Below, one piece after another: positions 1-8,493 of a DNA stretch of 36,391 nucleotides; the first letter of the stretch is position 1; the number at the start of each line of letters is the position of its first letter. The notes below the pieces were generated by a model. The model was not told where the DNA came from, did not search any database, and saw only the letters and a list, made by a program, of their open reading frames with translations. The stretch comes from Streptomyces africanus (GTDB taxonomy: Bacteria; Actinomycetota; Actinomycetes; Streptomycetales; Streptomycetaceae), in the NCBI RefSeq assembly GCF_002150735.1, contig NZ_MUKA01000014.1, positions 1-36,391 of the forward strand, given 5' to 3'. Position numbers and translations under genes: made by a program.

Positions 1-13
1 GTGCGGGCCGGTG

Positions 14-60
14 GGGGCTGGTCGCGCCCCGCGGCGGAGCCGCATATTGAACACAGCCCC
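14..60. terminator. Nested inverted repeat downstream of def
   Basis: GGGGCTG (14-20) pairs with CAGCCCC (54-60), enclosing a second hairpin GCGGC-GGA-GCCGC (31-43). It lies just beyond the stop codon of the minus-strand peptide deformylase gene, so it is placed to end that transcript. There is no T-tract, as is common in Streptomyces. From memory, very similar blocks recur in many Streptomyces intergenic regions, so it may also be a dispersed repeat. Confidence 0.55.
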
Positions 61-80
61 GCGCCCCTGAAGGCACACCC

Positions 81-620
81 TCACCGGCGCCAAGAGGCCC
101 GGGCCACCTTGTGCATCAGTCTGCGGTGGCGCCAGCCCTTGAGGTGGTCCGCGTAGATGCGGCCCTCCGTGTGGTCGTACTCGTGCTGGAGGCAGCGGGC
201 GAAGAAGCCCGTGCCGTGCACCGTGATCGGGTCGCCGGTCACCGTGAAGCCCTCGACCACCGCGTGGTCGTAACGCTCCGTGCCCGCTTCCAGGCCCGGT
301 AGGGACAGGCAGCCCTCCGGGCCCCGGATCACCACTCCGTCCGCCTCGACCAGGCGCGGGTTGACCACGTGGCCCAGGTGCCGGACGTCCTCGTCGTCGG
401 GGCAGTCGTAGACGAAGACCCGCAGCGGCTCGCCGATCTGGTTGGCGGCGAGGCCGACGCCCTGGGCGGCGTACATGGTCGCGAACAAGTCCTCGACGAG
501 GCGGGCCAGTTCAGGGCCGAAGTCGGTGACCTCCGCACAGGGTGTGTGCAGCAGCGGGTCGCCGTGCAGGGTGAGGGGTCTCACGTGGCCGCGGGCGCCG
601 GGGATGGAGCTGTTTCGCAT
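81..620 (-). CDS. def: Peptide deformylase
   Basis: This 179-residue metalloenzyme removes the N-formyl group from the initiator methionine of nascent proteins. All three family motifs are present: GVGLAANQ (54-61), EGCLSLPG (102-109, metal ligand Cys104) and QHEYDH (145-150, ligands His146 and His150, catalytic Glu147). I chose the ATG at 620 because MRNSSIPG fits the family start; the open frame runs further upstream to 722 but with no family-like sequence. No clear Shine-Dalgarno site precedes 620, so a leaderless or weakly initiated mRNA is possible. The gene diverges from murT. Streptomycetes usually carry several def copies, and this looks like a full-length one. Confidence 0.93.
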   Translation of the reverse strand: MRNSSIPGARGHVRPLTLHGDPLLHTPCAEVTDFGPELARLVEDLFATMYAAQGVGLAANQIGEPLRVFVYDCPDDEDVRHLGHVVNPRLVEADGVVIRGPEGCLSLPGLEAGTERYDHAVVEGFTVTGDPITVHGTGFFARCLQHEYDHTEGRIYADHLKGWRHRRLMHKVARASWRR

Positions 621-779
621 GGCGGCAAGAGTAAGGTCCCTTCCATTCCGCGCCTCCCACACGAGTTCACCACAGTGCCGCGGTTCGGGAGTGCTAATGG
701 ATCTCGATAGGCTGAGGTCCACACCACGTGGCCGTCAGGCTTGAAGGCGCGGCGCGTACGCAAGGAGGATCGAGAACTG

Positions 780-2018
780 ATGGCAGGCAACTCGGACCCG
801 CTCTCGCCGCGGGCCAAGCTGGCCGTGACCGCGGGCAAGGCGGTCGCGGCGGCATCGCGCGCCGCGGGGCGCGGCAGCGGTTCGGTGATCGGCGGCCGGG
901 TGGCGCTCAAGCTCGACCCCGACCTCCTCGCCCGGCTCGCCCAGAACCTGGACGTGATCCTGGTCTCCGCGACGAACGGCAAGACCACGACCACCCGGCT
1001 CATCGCCGAGGCCCTGCGCGCCGCGGGACCGGTCGTCTCCAACGCGCTCGGCGCCAACATGCCGGCCGGTATCACCTCGGCGCTCGCGGGCAGCTCGGAC
1101 GCCCGGTACGGCGTGATCGAGGTCGACGAGAAGTACCTCGCCGGCGTCGCCCGGGACACCGCGCCGAAGTGCATCGCGCTGCTCAACCTCTCCCGCGACC
1201 AGCTCGACCGCGCCGCCGAGACCCGCATGCTCGCCGAGAACTGGCGCGAGGGGCTCGCCGGTTCCAAGGCCGTGGTGGTGGCCAACTGCGACGACCCGCT
1301 GGTGGTGTGGGCGGCGTCCTCCTCCCCCAATGTGATCTGGGTCGCCGCCGGGCAGATGTGGAAGGACGACGCCTGGTCCTGCCCGTCGTGCGGTGGCGTG
1401 ATGCAGCGCCCCGGCGACGACTGGTACTGCGGTGAGTGCGGCTTCCGCCGTCCGACGCCGAGCTGGGCGCTCTCCGGCGACCACGTCCTGGACCCGCACG
1501 GCTCCGCCTGGCCGATCCACCTCCAGCTGCCCGGCCGCGCCAACAAGGCCAACGCCGCCTCCTCGGCCGCCGTCGCCGCCGTGTTCGGCGTACCGCCGCA
1601 GGTCGCGCTGGAGCGCATGTACCAGGTGCAGGCGGTGGCCGGCCGGTACGACGTCGTCCAGTTCCAGGGCCGTGACCTCAGGCTGCTCCTCGCGAAGAAC
1701 CCGGCCGGCTGGCTGGAGACGTTCTCCCTGATCGACCCGCCGCCCGCCCCGGTCATCCTGTCCGTGAACGCGCGCTCCGCCGACGGCACCGACACCTCCT
1801 GGCTGTGGGACGTCGACTACACGCGCCTGACCGGCCACCCGATCTGCGTGGTCGGTGACCGGCGGCTGGACCTCGCGGTGCGCCTGGAGGTCGCCGACCA
1901 GCACTTCCAGGTCTACGAGAACCTCGACCAGGCCGTGGCGGCGTGCCCGCCGGGCCGGATCGAGGTCATCGCCAACTACACGGCGTTCCAGGACCTGCGC
2001 CGCCGGGTCGGCAACTGA
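780..2018 (+). CDS. murT: Lipid II isoglutaminyl synthase, MurT subunit
   Basis: This 412-residue Mur-ligase-like subunit works with GatD to amidate the D-glutamate of lipid II to D-isoglutamine in the cytoplasm, using ATP and ammonia from glutamine. The nucleotide loop ATNGKTTT is at residues 64-71. A zinc-ribbon insertion with Cys201, Cys204, Cys217 and Cys220 (CPSC...CGEC) is diagnostic of MurT rather than ordinary Mur ligases. The C-terminal DUF1727 domain contains the conserved DTSWLWD segment. The ATG at 780 has AAGGAGGA ten bases upstream; an in-frame TTG at 741 lacks this. gatD follows after 23 bases, so the two form one operon. Confidence 0.95.
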   Translation: MAGNSDPLSPRAKLAVTAGKAVAAASRAAGRGSGSVIGGRVALKLDPDLLARLAQNLDVILVSATNGKTTTTRLIAEALRAAGPVVSNALGANMPAGITSALAGSSDARYGVIEVDEKYLAGVARDTAPKCIALLNLSRDQLDRAAETRMLAENWREGLAGSKAVVVANCDDPLVVWAASSSPNVIWVAAGQMWKDDAWSCPSCGGVMQRPGDDWYCGECGFRRPTPSWALSGDHVLDPHGSAWPIHLQLPGRANKANAASSAAVAAVFGVPPQVALERMYQVQAVAGRYDVVQFQGRDLRLLLAKNPAGWLETFSLIDPPPAPVILSVNARSADGTDTSWLWDVDYTRLTGHPICVVGDRRLDLAVRLEVADQHFQVYENLDQAVAACPPGRIEVIANYTAFQDLRRRVGN

Positions 2019-2041
2019 GCACGAGACGTCAGGGGACTTTT

Positions 2042-2770
2042 GTGAGCGACAACCAACTGCGGGTCGTCTGGATCTATCCCGACCTGCTCAGCACCTACGG
2101 CGACCAGGGCAACGTCCTCGTCGTGGAGCGCCGGGCGCGGCAGCGCGGCCTGGACGTGGCGCGGCTGGACGTGCGCAGCGACCAGGCGATCCCGACCTCC
2201 GGCGACATCTACCTGATCGGCGGCGGCGAGGACCGTCCGCAGCGGCTCGCGGCCGAGCGGCTGCGCCGGGACGGCGGGCTGACCCGGGCGGTGGAGAACG
2301 GCGCCATCGTGTTCTCCGTGTGCGCCGGTTACCAGATCCTCGGCCACGAGTTCATCAACGACCTCGGGCAGCGCGAGCCCGGCCTCGGCCTGCTGGACGT
2401 GGTGTCCGTACGCGGCGAGGGCGAGCGGTGCGTCGGTGACGTGCTGGGCGACATCGACCCGCGCCTCGGCCTGCCCCCGCTGACGGGCTTCGAGAACCAC
2501 CAGGGCGTCACCCACCTCGGCCCCACCGCCCGCCCGCTCGCCCGGGTGCGGTTCGGCAACGGCAACGGCACGGGCGACGGCACGGAGGGCGCCTTCAACG
2601 ACACCGTCTTCGGCACGTACATGCACGGCCCGGTGCTGGCGCGCAACCCGCTGATCGCGGACCTGCTGCTGAAGCTGGCCCTCGACGTCAACGCGCTGCC
2701 GCCGACGGACGACCGCTGGTACGAGGCACTGCGCAACGAGCGCATCGCGGCTGCTCAGCAGCCTGCGTGA
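2042..2770 (+). CDS. gatD: Lipid II isoglutaminyl synthase, glutamine amidotransferase subunit GatD
   Basis: This 242-residue class I glutamine amidotransferase releases ammonia from glutamine for MurT. The nucleophile elbow FSVCAGYQ places Cys94 as catalytic cysteine, and TYMHGPVL places His195 as its partner. As in other GatD proteins, no separate glutamate of the usual triad is evident; the family is thought to borrow an aspartate from MurT. The GTG start at 2042 is preceded by AGGGG and gives the family N-terminus (LRVVWIYPDLLSTYGD). A small hairpin (2772-2786) follows the gene. Confidence 0.95.
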   Translation: MSDNQLRVVWIYPDLLSTYGDQGNVLVVERRARQRGLDVARLDVRSDQAIPTSGDIYLIGGGEDRPQRLAAERLRRDGGLTRAVENGAIVFSVCAGYQILGHEFINDLGQREPGLGLLDVVSVRGEGERCVGDVLGDIDPRLGLPPLTGFENHQGVTHLGPTARPLARVRFGNGNGTGDGTEGAFNDTVFGTYMHGPVLARNPLIADLLLKLALDVNALPPTDDRWYEALRNERIAAAQQPA

Positions 2771-2902
2771 GCGCTGCGCGGCAGCGTACGGCCATGACGC
2801 GTCAACCTGCTGGTCAACAGCCCGTCTGACGGCGCATCCGCACAGGTGAGCGGGGCCGTCCAGCAGGCGGACGCGTGCTTCGGTCCGGCCCTTCGATGCC
2901 GC

Positions 2903-2908
2903 TAGGGT
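2903..2908 (+). promoter_or_regulatory. Candidate -10 element for pfkA
   Basis: TAGGGT matches the Streptomyces vegetative -10 form TAG-purine-purine-T. It lies 64 bases before the pfkA start codon in the 201-base gap after gatD. A convincing -35 is not visible; TTCGGT at 2879-2884 is the best candidate at 18-base spacing. Confidence 0.35.
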
Positions 2909-2971
2909 GGCGGGCATTCGAGCCGGACAACGTGGTCCGGTCCCGGCCCACGTGGAGAAGGTTTTCGGGCT

Positions 2972-3997
2972 ATGCGCATTGGTGTCCTCACGTCCGGCGG
3001 CGACTGCCCCGGCCTGAACGCCGTCATCCGGTCCGTCGTGCACCGCGCCGTCGTCGACCACGGCGACGAGGTCATCGGCTTCCGGGACGGCTGGAAAGGC
3101 CTTCTGGAGTGCGACTACCTCAAGCTCGACCTCGACGCGGTGGGTGGCATCCTCGCCCGCGGCGGCACGATTCTGGGGTCCTCCCGCGTCCAGCCCTCCC
3201 ATCTGCGGGACGGTGTGGAGCGGGCCAAGGGCCATGTCGAGGAGCTCGGCCTCGACGCGATCATCCCCATCGGCGGCGAGGGCACGCTGAAGGCCGCGCG
3301 GCTGATGTCGGACAGCGGTCTGCCCGTCGTGGGTGTGCCGAAGACCATCGACAACGACATCGCGGTCACGGACGTCACGTTCGGCTTCGACACGGCCGTC
3401 GGGGTGGCGACCGAGGCCCTGGACCGGCTGAAGACCACCGCCGAGTCCCACCAGCGGGTTCTGGTGGTCGAGGTCATGGGCCGGCACACCGGCTGGATCG
3501 CGCTGCACTCCGGCATGGCGGCCGGCGCGCACGCCATCGTCGTCCCCGAGCGGCCCTTCGACGTCGACGAGCTGACCCGCAAGGTGGGCGAGCGGTTCGA
3601 GGCGGGCAAGCGCTTCGCGATCGTCGTGGCGGCGGAGGGCGCGAAGCCCAAGCCCGGGACCATGGAGTTCGACGAGGGCGGCAAGGACATCTACGGGCAC
3701 GAGCGGTTCGCCGGGATCGCCCGTCAGCTGTCGGTCGAGCTGGAGGGGCGGCTGGGGAAGGAAGCCCGGCCGGTGATCCTCGGGCATGTGCAGCGCGGTG
3801 GGACGCCCACCGCCTACGACCGGGTGCTGGCCACGCGGTTCGGGTGGCACGCGGTGGAGGCGGTGCACCGGGGCGAGTTCGGGCAGATGACCGCGCTGCG
3901 GGGCACCGACATCGTGATGGTGTCGCTGGCCGAGGCCGTGGAGACGCTGAAGACGGTGCCGGAGGACCGGTACGCCGAGGCGGAGTGCGTTCTCTGA
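2972..3997 (+). CDS. pfkA: 6-phosphofructokinase
   Basis: This 341-residue cytoplasmic enzyme phosphorylates fructose 6-phosphate in glycolysis. The N-terminal loop GGDCPGLNA (9-17), the donor-binding segment GGEGT (101-105) and the catalytic PKTIDNDI (123-130, Asp127 and Asp129) are present. The length fits the actinobacterial group III PFK lineage. It combines Gly104, typical of ATP users, with Lys124, typical of pyrophosphate users, so the phosphoryl donor cannot be read off simply. GGAGAAGG at 2954-2961 supports the ATG at 2972. It appears to be a single-gene unit closed by the hairpin at 4024-4057. Confidence 0.94.
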   Translation: MRIGVLTSGGDCPGLNAVIRSVVHRAVVDHGDEVIGFRDGWKGLLECDYLKLDLDAVGGILARGGTILGSSRVQPSHLRDGVERAKGHVEELGLDAIIPIGGEGTLKAARLMSDSGLPVVGVPKTIDNDIAVTDVTFGFDTAVGVATEALDRLKTTAESHQRVLVVEVMGRHTGWIALHSGMAAGAHAIVVPERPFDVDELTRKVGERFEAGKRFAIVVAAEGAKPKPGTMEFDEGGKDIYGHERFAGIARQLSVELEGRLGKEARPVILGHVQRGGTPTAYDRVLATRFGWHAVEAVHRGEFGQMTALRGTDIVMVSLAEAVETLKTVPEDRYAEAECVL

Positions 3998-4023
3998 GGC
4001 CCCCGCGTCCCTGAGCACGTCTT

Positions 4024-4057
4024 ACCGCCCCCGGTCACCTGTGTGGCCGGGGGCGGT
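4024..4057 (+). terminator. Strong rho-independent-type terminator after pfkA
   Basis: A near-perfect stem: CCGCCCCCGG (4025-4034) pairs with CCGGGGGCGG (4047-4056), extended inwards by four pairs (one U-G) to a CTGT tetraloop and outwards by A-T. TTCTACTCTT follows. It lies 27 bases after the pfkA stop and 57 bases before the next start codon. Confidence 0.82.
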
Positions 4058-4113
4058 TCTACTCTTGGGGCGGACAGATTGCTGCACACCCCCACGAAAC
4101 AGGAGCCGGCGGT

Positions 4114-5064
4114 ATGGATCACAGCGGGCACGGCATGACCATGGATCTGCCGCCGTTCACGCTGGGACGAGGTCTGGAGTGGTCGGCGGACCCGTTCTTC
4201 CTCGTCGCCTGCCTGGCCGGGCTGGCGCTGTACGGGTGGGGTGTCGTGCGGCTCGTGCGGCGCGGGGACAAGTGGCCGGTGGGGCGGAGCGTCGCCTTCG
4301 TCATCGGCGTGCTGAGCATCGTGCTCATGATGTGCACCCGGCTGAACGACTACGGCATGGTCATGTTCAGCGTGCACATGGTGCAGCACATGGTGATCAG
4401 CATGGTGTCGCCGATCCTGATCCTGCTAGGGGCGCCGATCACGCTCGCGCTGCGGGCGCTGCCGACGGCGGGGCGGGGCCGCAAGGGGCCGCGTGAGCTG
4501 CTGCTGATGTTCCTGCACAGCCGGTACATGCGGATCATCACGCACCCGGCGTTCACGATCCCGCTGTTCATCGCGAGCCTGTACGGCCTGTACTTCACGC
4601 CGCTGTTCGACACCCTGATGGGCTCCAAGGCGGGGCACATCGGGATGATGGTGCACTTCCTCGCCGTGGGCCTGGTGTTCTTCTGGCCGATCATGGGCGT
4701 GGACCCGGGCCCGCACCGGCCGGGCTATCTGATGCGGATGCTGGAGCTGTTCGCGGGCATGCCGTTCCACGCGTTCTTCGGGATCGCGCTGATGATGGCG
4801 TCCGAGCCGATGGTCGAGACGTTCAAGAACCCGCCCGCCTCGCTCGGCATCGAGGCGCTCTCCGACCAGAACGCGGCGGGCGGCATCGCCTGGGCGTTCA
4901 GCGAGATCCCGTCCGTGCTGGTGCTGGTCGCGCTGCTGTTCCAGTGGTACGCCTCGGACCAGCGTCAGGCCAGGCGCGAGGACCGGGCCGCGGACCGCGA
5001 CGGGGACAAGGAACTCGAGGCGTACAACGCCTATTTGAGCTCGCTGCACGCACGCGGGAACTGA
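4114..5064 (+). CDS. CtaG-like cytochrome c oxidase assembly membrane protein
   Basis: This 316-residue polytopic membrane protein belongs to the caa3-type CtaG family (DUF1404-like), associated with copper delivery or assembly of cytochrome c oxidase. Several hydrophobic segments are evident, starting at about residues 30-50 and 65-80. The His/Met-rich stretch MVMFSVHMVQHMVISMV and the N-terminal MDHSGHGMTM could bind copper. The C-terminus is charged and probably cytoplasmic. AGGAG at 4101-4105 supports the ATG at 4114. The family is clear; copper handling here is inferred from the family and from residue content. Confidence 0.87.
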   Translation: MDHSGHGMTMDLPPFTLGRGLEWSADPFFLVACLAGLALYGWGVVRLVRRGDKWPVGRSVAFVIGVLSIVLMMCTRLNDYGMVMFSVHMVQHMVISMVSPILILLGAPITLALRALPTAGRGRKGPRELLLMFLHSRYMRIITHPAFTIPLFIASLYGLYFTPLFDTLMGSKAGHIGMMVHFLAVGLVFFWPIMGVDPGPHRPGYLMRMLELFAGMPFHAFFGIALMMASEPMVETFKNPPASLGIEALSDQNAAGGIAWAFSEIPSVLVLVALLFQWYASDQRQARREDRAADRDGDKELEAYNAYLSSLHARGN

Positions 5065-5333
5065 CGTCTCCCACGTCCTGGATCGCCCACGCCCCGCCTC
5101 GCGCGGCGCGCACGGGCCGCTCGGCGAGCGACGTAGGTCGCGTACGGCGTTCGCCGACACCGCCACCATGCAGAAGCGTGACGGCGCTCGGATTCACCCG
5201 ACTGGCCGCCGCTGTGACGCTCGCCCGGACCAGCGACGGCCCCTGGAAATCCGGTACTCATGTCGTCGTCTGCACCGTCAGGAGGCAGAACGGGGCACCA
5301 TGGTGGGAAAAGAACCATGAGGAGGGTGTTGCG

Positions 5334-5513
5334 ATGCCCGGTTCCACGAACGGTTCGAACGCGACGAAGACCATGGGAGCCATCACCGTCGGCGGCCTCG
5401 TCCTGGTGACGGCCTACACGGTGGCGCTCGGCAGCAACGGCTGGCTGTGGTTCGGCTGGGTCGTCCTGGGCCTGATCACCCTCGGGATGGTGGTCACCAC
5501 GAAGAGCACCTGA
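5334..5513 (+). CDS. Small two-helix membrane protein, unknown function
   Basis: This 59-residue protein has a polar N-terminus rich in Ser, Asn and Thr, then two hydrophobic helices (about residues 14-33 and 37-54) separated by GSNGW. GGAGGG at 5321-5326 lies seven bases before the ATG at 5334, which strongly supports this start; the long upstream extension of the open frame is not coding-like. It stands alone on the plus strand between ctaG (270 bases upstream) and a convergent histidine kinase gene whose stop is three bases away. I do not recognise a named family. Confidence 0.75.
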   Translation: MPGSTNGSNATKTMGAITVGGLVLVTAYTVALGSNGWLWFGWVVLGLITLGMVVTTKST

Positions 5514-5515
5514 GG

Positions 5516-6721
5516 TCACTCCCGGGTCAGCCGTCCGGCCGAATGCACACCCGGCTGGTACTTGGGAAGCCGGACGGTGATCTTCATGCCCGCACCCGTG
5601 GCGGTCTCGATGACGAGGCCGTGGTCGTCGCCGTAGACCTGGCGGAGCCGGTCGTCGACGTTGGAGAGCCCTATGCCGCCCGAGGGGCTGACCTCGCGGG
5701 CGAGAATGCGGCGGAGCAGGCCGGGGTCCATGCCCGCGCCGTCGTCCTCGATGACGACCAGGGCCTCGGCGCCCGCGTCCTGGGCGGTGATCTGGATGTG
5801 GCACTTGTCGGCCTTGCCCTCCAGGCCGTGCTTGACGGCGTTCTCGACGAGCGGCTGGAGGCACAGGAAGGGCAGGGCTACGGGCAGCACCTCCGGGGCG
5901 ATCTGGAGGGTGACGGAGAGGCGGTCGCCGAAGCGTGCCCGCACCAGCGCCAGGTAGTGGTCGATGGCGTGGAGTTCGTCGGCGAGGGTGGTGAAGTCGC
6001 CGTGCCGGCGGAACGAGTAGCGGGTGAAGTCGGCGAATTCCAGGAGCAGTTCGCGGGCGCGCTCGGGGTCGGTGCGGACGAACGAGGCGATCACCGCGAG
6101 CGAGTTGAAGATGAAGTGCGGGGATATCTGGGCCCGCAGCGCCTTGATCTCGGCCTCGATGAGGCGGGTGCGGGACTGGTCCAGATCCGCCAGCTCCAGC
6201 TGCACGGACACCCAGCGGGCCACCTCGCCGGCCGCCCGGACGAGGACCGCGGACTCGCGGGGCGCGCAGGCGACGAGGGCGCCGTGCACCCGGTCGTCGA
6301 CGGTGAGCGGGGCGACGACCGCCCAGCGCACCGGGCAGTCGAGGAGGTCGCAGGTCAGCTGGAAGGCCTCGCCGCGGCCGGTCTCCAGGGGCCCGGCGAG
6401 GCGTTCCATGATCTCGGTGCGGTGGTGGGCGCCGTCGCCGTCCCAGACCAGGACCTGTTCGGTGTCGGTCAGGCACAGGGCGTCCGTGCCGAGCAGGGAG
6501 CGCAGTTTGCGGGCGGACTTGCGGGCGGTCTCCTCCGTCAGGCCGGCCCGCAGCGGGGGCGCGGCGAGGGAGGCGGTGTGCAGGGTCTCGAAGGTGGCGT
6601 GCTCCACGGGCGTGCCCAGGCCGCCGAGGCTCTTGGGGCGTGCCGTGCGCCGGCCGAGCCAGACTCCCACGGCCAGGACCGGGAGCACGGCGACGCACAG
6701 GCCCGCCAGGAATCCGCTCAT
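5516..6721 (-). CDS. LytS-type sensor histidine kinase
   Basis: This 401-residue kinase has one N-terminal membrane helix (about 4-22), a GAF-like cytoplasmic sensor region (about 60-175), a His_kinase domain with QISPHFIFNSL (phosphoacceptor His202) and an ATPase domain with the N-box LVENAVKHG (Asn294), IEDDGAGM and GGIGLSNVDDRL. This architecture pairs with LytTR regulators, and one is encoded at the head of the same operon. The start at 6721 overlaps the symporter stop by four bases (ATGA), indicating translational coupling. With a single membrane helix, signal input is probably through the GAF-like region or through the symporter. It is the last gene of the operon. Confidence 0.9.
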   Translation of the reverse strand: MSGFLAGLCVAVLPVLAVGVWLGRRTARPKSLGGLGTPVEHATFETLHTASLAAPPLRAGLTEETARKSARKLRSLLGTDALCLTDTEQVLVWDGDGAHHRTEIMERLAGPLETGRGEAFQLTCDLLDCPVRWAVVAPLTVDDRVHGALVACAPRESAVLVRAAGEVARWVSVQLELADLDQSRTRLIEAEIKALRAQISPHFIFNSLAVIASFVRTDPERARELLLEFADFTRYSFRRHGDFTTLADELHAIDHYLALVRARFGDRLSVTLQIAPEVLPVALPFLCLQPLVENAVKHGLEGKADKCHIQITAQDAGAEALVVIEDDGAGMDPGLLRRILAREVSPSGGIGLSNVDDRLRQVYGDDHGLVIETATGAGMKITVRLPKYQPGVHSAGRLTRE

Positions 6722-8430
6722 GCCGTCACCTCCGTGCGCAGCTCCTCGGGCAGGTGGAAGCGGGCCAAGACCGCCGCCGTGCCCGGCGGCACCCGGCCGG
6801 GGGTGGCCAGCGACACCAGGATCATGGTGAGGAAGCCCAGCGGCACCGACCAGAGCGCGGGCCAGGCGAGCAGGGCGTGCAGCGCGCCCTCGCCCGGGTA
6901 GCCCGCCATGGTCGCGGTGACGGCGAGCAGGGCCGAGCCGCCGCCGACCAGCATGCCGGCGGCCGCGCCGGGCGGGGTGAGCCGCCGCCACCAGATGCCG
7001 AGGACGAGCAGCGGGCAGAACGACGACGCGGACACGGCGAAGGCGAGCCCCACCGCGTCGGCCACCGGGAGCCCGCCGACCAGGACGCTCGCCGCGAGGG
7101 GCATGGCCATCGCGAGCACGGTCCCGAGCCGGAAGTGCCGTACGCCGCGTGCGGGCAGGACGTCCTGGGTGAGCACGCCCGCGACCGCCATGGTGAGCCC
7201 CGAGGCCGTGGACAGGAACGCGGCGAAGGCGCCGCCCGCCACCAGCGCGCCCAGCAGATCGCCGCCCACTCCCCCGATGATGCGGTCGGGCAGCAGGAGG
7301 ACCGCGGCGTCCGTGTCGCCGGTGAGGGTGAGTTCGGGGGCGTAGAGGCGGCCGAGTGCGCCGTAGACGGGCGGCAGGAGGTAGAAGGCGCCGATCAGGC
7401 CGAGGACCGCGACGGTGGTGCGGCGGGCGGCGACGCCGTGCGGGCTGGTGTAGAAGCGGACCACGACGTGCGGCAGGCCCATGGTGCCGAAGAACGTGGC
7501 GAGGATCAGCCCGTACGTGGCGTACAGCGGGCGTTCCTCGCGGCTCTCGGCCTGGGCCGGCGACAGGTCGCCGCCGCCGCTGCGCTGCGCCTCGGGGACG
7601 GCCGCTCCCTCGGCGAAGGTGAGCCGGGTGCCGCGTTCGACGCGGTGGGTGCCGGCGGGGAGTTCGAGGCGGGTGTCGGTGTGCGTACGGCCGTCCACGG
7701 TGCCGGTCACCGTGACGGCGAGGGGCCGGTCCAGTTTCAGGTCGATGCCGTCGCCGACGCGGACGACGCGCTGCTCGCGGAAGGTGGCCGGTTCGTCGAA
7801 GGCGTGGCGGGGGGCTCCGTCGCTCTGCCAGGCCAGGACCAGGAACAGGGCGGGGACGAGCAGGGCGGTGAGTTTCAGCCAGTACTGGAAGGCCTGGACG
7901 AAGGTGATGCTGCGCATGCCGCCGGCGGCGACGGTGGCGGTCACGACGACGGCGACGATCACTCCGCCGAGCCAGTCGGGCGCTCCGGTCAGCACCGTCA
8001 GGGTCAGTCCGGCCCCCTGCAGCTGGGGCAGCAGATACAGCCAGCCGACGCCGACGACGAAGGCTCCGGCCAGCCGCCGCACGGCCTGGGAGGCGAGGCG
8101 GGCCTCGGCGAAGTCGGGGAGCGTGTAGGCGCCGGAGCGGCGCAGCGGGGCGGCGACGAAAAGGAGCAGGACCAGGTAGCCGGCGGTGTAGCCGACCGGG
8201 TACCAGAGCATGTCGGGGCCCTGGACCAGGACCAGGCCCGCTATGCCCAGGAAGGAGGCGGCGGAGAGGTACTCGCCGCTGATGGCGGCGGCGTTGAGGC
8301 GGGGGCCGACGGTGCGGGAGGCGACGTAGAAGTCAGAGGTGGTGCGGGAGATGCGCAGGCCGAAGGCGCCGACCAGGACCGTCGCGACGACGACCAGGGC
8401 CACGGCGGGGACGGCGTAGTGGGAGTTCAT
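6718..8430 (-). CDS. Sodium:solute symporter, ActP/MctC-like monocarboxylate transporter
   Basis: This 570-residue SSS-family carrier imports a small organic anion with a cation. Family signatures include SGEYLSAASFLG (51-62), LPDFAEARL and GTMGLPHVVVRFYT (315-328). Closest characterised relatives, from memory, are acetate permease ActP and the Corynebacterium monocarboxylate carrier MctC, both next to a DUF485 gene as here. Residues about 203-303 form a long hydrophilic, probably extracellular, insertion between two helices. No good Shine-Dalgarno sequence precedes the ATG at 8430. Acetate, pyruvate or propionate is the inferred substrate range, not shown directly. Confidence 0.88.
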   Translation of the reverse strand: MNSHYAVPAVALVVVATVLVGAFGLRISRTTSDFYVASRTVGPRLNAAAISGEYLSAASFLGIAGLVLVQGPDMLWYPVGYTAGYLVLLLFVAAPLRRSGAYTLPDFAEARLASQAVRRLAGAFVVGVGWLYLLPQLQGAGLTLTVLTGAPDWLGGVIVAVVVTATVAAGGMRSITFVQAFQYWLKLTALLVPALFLVLAWQSDGAPRHAFDEPATFREQRVVRVGDGIDLKLDRPLAVTVTGTVDGRTHTDTRLELPAGTHRVERGTRLTFAEGAAVPEAQRSGGGDLSPAQAESREERPLYATYGLILATFFGTMGLPHVVVRFYTSPHGVAARRTTVAVLGLIGAFYLLPPVYGALGRLYAPELTLTGDTDAAVLLLPDRIIGGVGGDLLGALVAGGAFAAFLSTASGLTMAVAGVLTQDVLPARGVRHFRLGTVLAMAMPLAASVLVGGLPVADAVGLAFAVSASSFCPLLVLGIWWRRLTPPGAAAGMLVGGGSALLAVTATMAGYPGEGALHALLAWPALWSVPLGFLTMILVSLATPGRVPPGTAAVLARFHLPEELRTEVTA

Positions 8431-8446
8431 CGGAGGCCAGTTCGCT

Positions 8447-8493
8447 CGTCGGTCATCGGTCGTTCAAGGCTGTTCGGCCGTCGGTCATCGGTC
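8447..8493. repeat. 15-bp direct repeat pair
   Basis: CGTCGGTCATCGGTC occurs exactly at 8447-8461 and again at 8479-8493, separated by 17 bases. The second copy spans the stop codon of the DUF485 gene and the first lies just after it, so the end of that gene seems to have been locally duplicated before the symporter start. Confidence 0.75.

Noticed and set aside
2806..2867. Inverted repeat CCTGCTGG/CCAGCAGG between gatD and pfkA
   Set aside because: Eight-bp arms 46 bases apart are expected by chance in GC-rich DNA; no further support.
1976..4018. 680-codon minus-strand open frame opposite gatD and pfkA
   Set aside because: It is a frame shadow of high-GC genes on the other strand: low-complexity Arg/Ala/Gly/His composition, no domain, and both plus-strand genes have intact catalytic motifs.
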